Below the pieces are notes generated by a model. That model worked only from the letters and a program-made list of their open reading frames with translations. It ran no database searches and was not told the origin of the DNA. DNA of 64,000 nucleotides from Liolophura sinensis (Eukaryota; Mollusca; Polyplacophora; Chitonida; Chitonidae). The stretch spans positions 12,274,001-12,338,000 of the forward strand of contig NC_088307.1 in NCBI RefSeq assembly GCF_032854445.1. Reading direction: 5' to 3'. The first letter of the stretch is position 1; each line of letters begins with the position of its first letter. This document shows positions 14,001-23,400 of the stretch, piece after piece. The position numbers were made by a program, and so were the translations under genes.

Positions 14001-14412
14001 CCACATGTATTTATTTATTTATTTATTTATTTCATTCTTGGTGTTTAACGCTGTACTCAAGAATATTTCACTTATATGACGGTGGCCAGCATTATGGTGG
14101 GTGGAAACGGAGCACAGCCGAGCAGAAATTCACGACCATCCGCAGGTTGCTAGCAGACCTTCCCACATACGGCAAGAGAGGAAGCCAGCATGAGCTGGAC
14201 TTGAACTCGCAGTAACCGCATTGGTGAGAGACTCCTGGGTCATTATGCTGCTCTACCGGGCTAACCAGCTGAGCCACGGAGGCCCCTCTTCCACATGTAC
14301 ATTAATGATATACATATGTTCTTATAGTGACGCTAATTGATGCTCTGTTATGAATTTAACTCTAATTTTTACTAGCGTTAATGCTTCAGTGTTAGAGGTC
14401 ATATATAAATAG

Positions 14413-14445
<33 letters not shown>

Positions 14446-17400
14446 ATAGTCCTTGATGTTAATTTGAGTACATGTGTATCTTCTGAGTGGTGGGGCCAAA
14501 GAGTCGGTGTTAAGCCAACTTCAATTCAGTACTGGGAAATAAATCTGGTTTTAGGGAATTTTAGGCTATAGCTTTTCGTTTTCCTTGACAGGAAAAGAAA
14601 CGGAGAGAGATATATCTGAGACACAGACCTCTTTGCCTGCACAGAGGAGTGAAAGCGAAAGCTCGATTTCAGAAGCCATCTCAAGGTCACAGGTGTCAAG
14701 GTCAGAAATATCAAGGTCACAAGCCTCAAGGTCGCGCACCCAAGGTGCCAAGCACCCATCCTCTGTGGCTAAGAGAGGTGAAGGTCAGACAGAGGTCAGT
14801 GAAAGTGAAGGGAGCATACAAGAGGAGATCCAGTCTCAGTCCAGCAGCAACACTGAGGAAGCTTCCACGACCAAAAAGCAGTATGTTCTGGCTATTTAAA
14901 CATACTTACAAGAGGGCTGGGTCCAGTGGATCATATGTATTAAGATTTTGTAGCTATGTACTGACTTTTGTTTATGCTATATATACATAAAAAAATCCAT
15001 ATTTTGGACTGTAACGTTTAAGCCAGACTTTAACCAAATTGAACCAATTCAATGGATGAAATAATTCGGACACTTGCAACAGGCCTACCTGATAGACACA
15101 AGATTTCATCAAAGTTGTGGCCTCGAGCAAGGAATTTCAAGATTCCATGTCTTGACAGTTCTCCGAGCTTCCCTATCGGTAACATATCATACTGGGAAAT
15201 TGATTGAAATTGCTAGCCATTCATAGTTAAATGTCACAGACTGTAAACTCAGCAAGTGAAAAATTGTTTGTCACAGATGCAAAAATTCTTCAGTTGCCTG
15301 TCGCAGGTTTATGTTTTACTCCTGACTCTAATTTTTTTTTTTTTTTGTTTTTTTTGCCAAGTTGTGAAACAGCCATAGTATCATTGAAATGAATCAGTCA
15401 GTTAGTCAAGTTGTTTTGCTCCTCTGTGAATCCACCTCAGTTAGCTTCTCGGTGATTGCTAAGTCATTCTCGCCAGGATAATTTGAAGAAATATTGCCCA
15501 TGGGGAGTTAAATCCACAACCATTCATTCAGTCTATCCCTCATCTTTTGAACAGAGCCAGGGAGTCCGTTCACGACACCATCCGGACTCAATCAGTCGCA
15601 GACACTTACGGAGATGACTCCTTTGTCTCTGCTGACTCAGTAACTCCGTCCAAGAAGAAAAGCCCGCTCCACAAGCTCCGCACCCCACCCAGTGGCCTCC
15701 TGTTTGACCCCAGTCGGTCCCCACTGTCTCCTGGGCGACCATTTGGCTATAAACGAGGGTCGGAGAGTGAATCAGAGGATTCTCTGCATGCAGGTATGTA
15801 GGGTCGGAAGTGCTTGTGTTTGAGCCGACCATATTCTCAAGAATTTCTACGCCTTGGCTAAAATTTGCCAAAGTTGCATACCTTGTCATGTGTATGTACA
15901 TTTAAAAGACAAACACATGCAATTGTTGTGTTACTTTATAAATGTGTTTCAATCTGAGTTCAAGTTCATCTCTTACCTGCTTCCTCTCTGGCCGTACATA
16001 GTAAGGTCTGCCAGCAACCTGCGGATGATCGTGGGTTTTCCCTGGGCTGTGCCCGGTTTCCACCCACAATAATGCTGGCCGCTTTCGTATAAATGAAATA
16101 TTCTTGAGTATGGTGTATAACGCCAATTAAATACATAAATAAATAAATAATTTTAGTTCTAAGTATACCATTAGTTCATAGTTCATCAGTTCATCAAAAG
16201 CGTCTTGATCCACAGAATTGAATAAGGTGTCTCAGCAACCTGCGGATGGCCTTGGGTTTCCCCCGGGCTGTGCCCGGTTTCCACCCACCATAATGCTGGC
16301 CGCCGTCGTATAAGTGAAATATTTTTGAGTACGGCGGAAAACACCAATCTTGCTCCACTTCCTTACATCTGATTGACTAAGTATTTGATTGAAGAATAGT
16401 TACCCTAAATGACCCAAAATTTCGTCCACAAAAGTGCATTTTTAGAAGGGTTACAAAATATTATTTTTGGTGCTGAAACCTTCAGTTTTCCAGTAGAATG
16501 TTCAGCCCACATTCCAAGCAAACCTCAAAACACCTCCTTTAACTCAATAGAACTCTCTGAATCAGGAAAAATGGGCAAGTTAGTCATGGATGCAATTTAT
16601 GGTCGTTTTGGGTACATGTCAAGTATGCAAAAATGTGTAATAAATATGCAAGTTAGGCATTGATGACGTCAGAAATCTTGCTCTTTTTACATATATACTT
16701 ATCTTAGCTGTGAAATGAATACCATTCAAAGCGGAACATTTTGTTTGGTATATAAAGATTTACAAATTGCAGAATACAACTGCTTGCTTTCCTCTATCAG
16801 AAACGGCTTCAGACCAGAGTGATGTGGAGGGGAGAATTCGAGCACTGAAAGATCAGCTTCAGTGTCGAAAACTCCAGTTTGATCGTCTGAAAAAGGAAAG
16901 TGAGAAACAACAGAAAGAGAAGCTTAAGACGCATGAGGAGTCCCTGAAAAAACAGATTGAGGTAAGCAATCCTATGTCATACGAAAAAGGCTTCAAATGT
17001 TGTACCAAGTCCGAAATATGTTTGATCTTGTCAATCTATAAATTCCTAAAAACATAAATGAATTAGTTTTTGATTTTCTTGCCAGGCATATGACAACTCC
17101 ATCAAACAGATGACTGTTCAACTTCAAAATGAACTGGAGCACGAACCTGTAAGAACTGGGAAGAAACCACAGATTAAGCACCCCCGAGGAAGGGACTCTA
17201 AACAGAAGGCCACCCATGAGGAGAGTTCACCCCAGAAGCCACTCCCACCTCAGCGCAGTGAGTCGGAGAGCAGCCGGTCCAGCCAATCGTCCAGCTTTGA
17301 AGAGAGCCGAGACAGTATCGACTCCTCTCAGACAAGTCCTACCTCTGTCACTGAAGGTATTCGGATTGGTTGATTTGTTTCTGTATTTGATTAGGTGTAG

Positions 17401-20400
17401 CTCTGTATTCAAGAATTTTTCATATGTACACAAGAATTTATGGTTACGGTTTGTGGATAATAGTTTCTGTAAACCACTTTGACTAAAGTCTCGTTGGTTG
17501 CAAACTCATTGGTCAGGGGCCTGTCGACTACGCCAAGAAAACATGTTTGTCCACTGATAAGACAGTTTGTCCTTGATAGTGGTTGTCTTTGTTATATAAA
17601 GGACATTGTCTTGATAAATCCTTTTTATGAAACTACAGTGTTGTTCTTACCAAACAACTTGCTCTAAGATGGTCAAAATTTTCGTTTCTAGCACCCGTGA
17701 ATAAACCCTAAAATCTTATTTGTAATTTTCACTTAAATCAAAAGAAGGCTGTGTGGAATCTGTCCCAGTCTAGGCAAACACACGGAAAGCCATACTCTTC
17801 TGAACATTATGATAATTAAAGAAAGAATATTTTGATGACTTGATTGAGTATTAAGTATTTGATTGAGTTGGATGCAATGACAAATTAGTGGATTCTGGAA
17901 ACCTGGCAGAGCCAAATTTTATGACATTAAACGTTCTAGCTAAGCAAGAAGGAGCTAGATTCTAACATGAATGCCATCTTATTCATAAAAGGGTTAGTAG
18001 CCTGAACTGAGGGAATCTAATATAAAATAAATTGTAACATGAAGAGTAAGACAAGGGCAGCAACTACAGTGTGATAGTTGGCAATTGTTCAGATGTAACA
18101 AGTGAAAACCAGCTACTTATCGTTTTATTTTAAATCACACTACCGGGAAGGGCTTTGAAAAGAAGAAAGACAGTTCTTTTTATTGGTCTTTAGAGCCAGG
18201 AAATGCAACGTACCGTGATTAACCAAAAACATGTTTGGGTATTAGACAATGGTTTTCTTTTTTCTCCAGGTGTACTGACAAGCCCCTCTGTATACAAGAA
18301 AGATAGTTCTGTCGGTGGGAAGAAAGGTTCTCTGTTGGAAAGCATATCAGAGCGAAGTGAGACGCCTCCAGCAGAGAGAGTCCGCAGGTCTTTGTTGGGG
18401 AAGGATGAGTTGTCTAATGTGTCAGCTTCAAAAGCAGTTGACAAAACAAGAGACAGCAAGTTCTCTGCAGAAGAAGCTGAATTAGCCCTGCCCATTGCTG
18501 ATGATGACAATGCAGTTGTTTTAGATGCAGAGAAAATGATCATTCCAGCAACAAGTGCTAGCAAAACTTTAACATTTGACACTGTGCCTGTAAGCGCTGG
18601 CTCCAATTTAACACCACGACAGCAGAGTTTTGCTGGCTCAGAGCTTTTGTCTGCACGATCGGAAATATCAGAATATATCACAGAAAATGTGCCTTCTCAA
18701 GCCTCGGCTGTTTCATATTCAGACGATGGGCTGGGTTTCAAGCCCCTGGGAGTTTTGGACACAGAAAAGCAGGTGGAGAGTAAACCAGCAGATATTAATG
18801 ATGATGCTTCCCAGGCTGCAGAAGATGAGGCGCTGAAGTCTGACATCTCCAAATATTCCTATTCGACAACAAAATCAGAGAAGACATTGAGTGAGAAGTC
18901 TGATGTAAGCTACACAGAGGACTTCTCAGAAGCAGAAACTGGAGTCTCGGAGAGAGGTAAAGTGTCTAAGTCTCTTGGCAAAGAGGATACTGTGTTGAGT
19001 GATGAAGAAATCAGCGAAGAACTCTCCATGGTGAGTGATGTGAGTGAAAAAACATCATCTGCCCCACTTCTGGATGTCCTTAAAACTGCCAACAAGGAAG
19101 GTGAGACCAAGATGGACGAGGTGGACGAGATGGTTGATGAAGAGAAGAAAGCCATTATCCCAGACGAGGAAAAGACGCCAGTCCAGTCACCAAGAGACAC
19201 CAGTGCTAATTTGGAGGTCACTCCAGCTGCGTTGAAGGAAATTCAGTTGGAGGATTCGTTCGACAAACCATCACCAAAACTTTCCCAAGAGGGTTCAAAG
19301 CTTGATGATGATGAGTCGTTGGTAACTGACAGTGAGCTGGACAAGGTCATAAGTAGCACAGCCGCTGCAGTTGAGCAGTTTGACTCCACGCCTTTCTCCT
19401 CACCGGAACATGTGCCCAAATCTCAGGCAGTGTCACCTGCCAGCTCGAAGAGACTTGCAGCCTCTGAGAAACTTGTGGACAGTCTCACCAACGGGTTGAT
19501 GGAAAGTGTTCTCAAAGATTCCATGACAGCCATGGGCCAGATAGCAGCCAGACGCTCTCCGTCGAAAACTCCTCCACCCACTCGTCCAAAACCAAAGCGA
19601 GACTTGGCTACAGCCCCGTCTGATCAGCCATCTACGTCTCCGCCTGCGGCAGGAGTTTCACCATCAAGTCCACACCCAGAGTCCAGACAGAACGGGTCGC
19701 CAGCAGCTGAAATGCAGACTGACTCCGTCATGTCCAATATGTTGAATGAAGCCATTTCAGAAATGATAACAATACGCAACAAACAGAGAGAACGTTCCTC
19801 GAGTCCCAAGAGTCCGGAAGACAAGATAGCTGGTAGGACATCACCAGTAGATGAAACAAGTTCTCTGAACAAAGTTACTAATGGACTTCAGCATGAGGAT
19901 ATCTCGATGACTGGAGGTGTCCCAAGGCCCGGCTCTCCTTTGCCAGGGGAGAAACCCATTTTTTCTAAGGTACGTTGTCATAACTAATGATGGCTTCTTT
20001 TACATATTACTAGCTTTATTTACTGTTTAAGTATTACTTATTACGTATTCCTGTAAGGAATGGTGGTTTAGGTTGTGTTGGAAAGGATGTCTTGCGATTG
20101 TCTACTTGGAACTCCTTCTTTATGGTTCACGAGTCGGATACTATTATCGGACATGACACATATTTTTTTATCAATATCCAGACACTAGGTTGTGTGGAAA
20201 CTGGCCTTGTGATTATGGACTTGACATGGTCCATCATGGTTTGCGAGTGGCATATGAATGTCAGACCTTCCGCTTAGATATAGGGTTATTCCCTACTTTT
20301 AATTATGAACTACTTTTAGTTCACTTCTAAGCAAAAACATGTTCTTACTCTGCCTTCCCAGCTGCTTTACATAATTGTTACAGCAGCTGTAAAAATAAAT

Positions 20401-23400
20401 AGTTTCATGAAGGAGTGTAAAGTTCAGGTCAAATGAGAAAATAATATAATTTGTTGACAAACAAGAAATCTGTACTATTTGAAAAGTACTGGATATTCCA
20501 GTTTGAAGTTTATGTTTCTCGAAAATATTTATGCTGTTTATGAAGTGTCATGAATAGTGAGCAGAGATTTTCAATGATATGCATGTGAATCTGGTTAGAG
20601 ACATTTAGAAATTTGCATTCAAACATTTATTTGGCATAAACGAAATGGGTTCTCCTCCACCATAATGCTGGTCGTGATTGTGTAAGTGAAATATGAGAAG
20701 AGTGCGCCGTAAAGCGGTAATCAATCAAATAAATAAATTATTGTTACAGAACAACCTGTACTCTGTATGAATGGTATTATATGACTACATTTCCATCTTT
20801 TGTTGTTGGTCCAGGAGGACATATCTAAGCTGGATGATGATCTGATGAATATCTACGGGGTAGAGGATGAGTATCATGATGATGACGAGTGGTTCCACCC
20901 CACTCAGGTTCCTAACAAACCTCCCCCTCCTTACCCAGGTACAGCAGATCACCAAGGTAAGCTCATTACCCACAGCGGCCAAATTAATTAAAAAGTCAAA
21001 TTAAAATTCGTTAAGAGCTGTGCTATCAAGATGTGTACTGATAGTCCGTAGTACTTTCTAGTGCTTCATTCCAGAACATTTTTTAAGACTTTTTTGTTAC
21101 CTCTACAATTTATATGCATATAATGCTGTTCTGAATGTGCATTTTGAGTGTTATTTGTGTTTGGTTGATTGTTCAACACAAGTCTTTAGATTTTGGTGCT
21201 CGAGTTGTGAACTATTTCCATATTATTATTTTGCTGTTCTCGCAACCACGGCAGGCATGAGGATTTCACGAAAGCGATTGTTCCGTTTCTGTGTCATTTC
21301 CCGGGTTAAAAATTCACGGAACCGAAAGTCCGTTTCCCACAAAAAAAGGCTTGGCTACTCACTCAGTACTGCTTAGTAAACATTGAACACAGTTAATAAC
21401 AAGTCCGAAGGCTTGAATTTTGAGCCTTCAAATTGTGGCTAAGGTGTTACTAGGTGCTTGTACTTTGTTGCCACGATTGGTCTCACGGAAAATGGACCTT
21501 TTTCAATCTCTCTGTGTACAGCGAGCCTGTATTGTTGTCTGCCATGATGGGCAGGAAGTAGCATAGCCGATGAATTACATGTAGGACGGAAAGCCAATCA
21601 AGGTCCTTGACCAAGGAAGTTGTCATTCGTATCAAATTCAGATTCTAAGATTCGTTGATTGCAAGACTGTTGTGGAAGTTGTATTTAACACGTTGCATTG
21701 TACTCTTTGGGTAGGACAGATAACTCAAATTGACAAAGTTAGAGTAGCCAGTTCTGTGCCTTCTTTTTTCCTTAGTTGGTAGTCAGATACCTCAGTCATT
21801 CAGTGTCAGTTCATACATTTTTAACAAAAAGGTTGAGGGATGATGGTTTTTAGTTTTACAAAGTGTTTTCCTTAGTTGGCAGTCAGATACCTCAGTCATT
21901 CAGTGTCAGTTCATACATTTTTAACAAAAAGGTTGAGGGATGATGGTTTTTAGTTTTACAAAGTGTTTTCCTTAGTTGGCAGTCAGATACCTCAGTCATT
22001 CAGTGTCAGTTCATACATTTTTAACAAAAAGGTTGAGGGATGATGGTAATTTTTAGTTTACAAAGTAAATGACCTTCAAGAAACGCCAAACACCAAAATT
22101 TATTTCATGAAATGACATTAATACTACAATTATTAAGGTAAATCGGTTCCCATAGTAGAAATTGTTGGGAACCGAAAAAACGTTTCCCAGTTCAAAAATA
22201 CACGGAACCGAAAAAGGTTTTCAGAAATTCTGAAGTGCCTGCACGGGGGTACTGTAATTATTCAACCTTTTGTTTGCAAGGCGATTATTCAAGCATATTA
22301 TGAAGGCATTATTCTGTGTTGACTGATAAAATTGTACTTTTTGTGAAGCCCTGAAACTGGCTAATCCAACCAATGTGCGTAATTTGCACTGAAAGTTCCT
22401 CTTTCATATGCGAAAGCTTAAATTAAGAATTAGGGTAGTTTTGATTAATTGACCCCAGGAGCCTCTCACCAATGCGGTCGTTCTGATTTCAAATCCAGCT
22501 CATGCTGGCTTCCTCTGCGGCCGTAAGTGGGAAGGCCTGCTAGGAACTTACGGATGGCCGTGGGTATCCCCCGGGCTCTGCCCTGTTTTCACCCACCATA
22601 ATGCCGGCCGCCGTCGTATAAGTGAAATGTTATCAAGTACGGCGTAAAGCACCACTCAAATAAATGAATAAATAAATAAACACGGCAAATAAGAAGTTCT
22701 TTGTGTTGAGAATGCATTCACGGTTTATGAATTGAAAATAGTATAGCCGATCCATCTCTTACTGGTTGGTTCTTGCTTCAGGCAAGGAAGCTAGGCTGGT
22801 GCAAGGTAAGAATTAGTGCAGCTTGTTCCTGATGACGATGTAGAATAATTGAGGGACCTATACAACAGCAATACATTGGTTGTGTAACAGTAGTCTTAAG
22901 CCGAATAGCTAATGGTATAACATTTCCTCCAAACACAAAAATATTACATCGTGTGAGAGACAAATTTATGCTTTTACCATTATTTATTGATTTTTTAATT
23001 CATTTATTTTTTATTTCACCAGAAGTACAGCAGGGTACAACAAAACACATTGCATCAGATGCATACAGGAATGAAGAAGACATTGGTGTAGAAAGAGCTT
23101 ATGTTATAGTGATATGCCGCTCCCTGGCGGGAACAGAAACCCCAGAGGGCTTGTTTTATCCCGTTTAGGAGTTGATTATGAAAATATGAGCTAAGGGTAA
23201 TATAAGGGTATTATGCAAAACAGAAGAGACATATAACCGTGTAATCTGCCCTAAAATGTCTGTATTTTGTCTTGTTCACAGCTCACATTCCCTATGAGAT
23301 CAGTCGCATACTGCAGGTTGAGCAGCCTCAGTACGCAGTCCCGCACAAGAAGGAAGATGTCTGCAGGATCGTTGGTAATGCCGTGGAGGTGTACTGGATG

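Noticed and set aside
18190-18681. 163-codon - strand frame
   Set aside because: Antisense of the large CEP350 exon, which is strongly supported.
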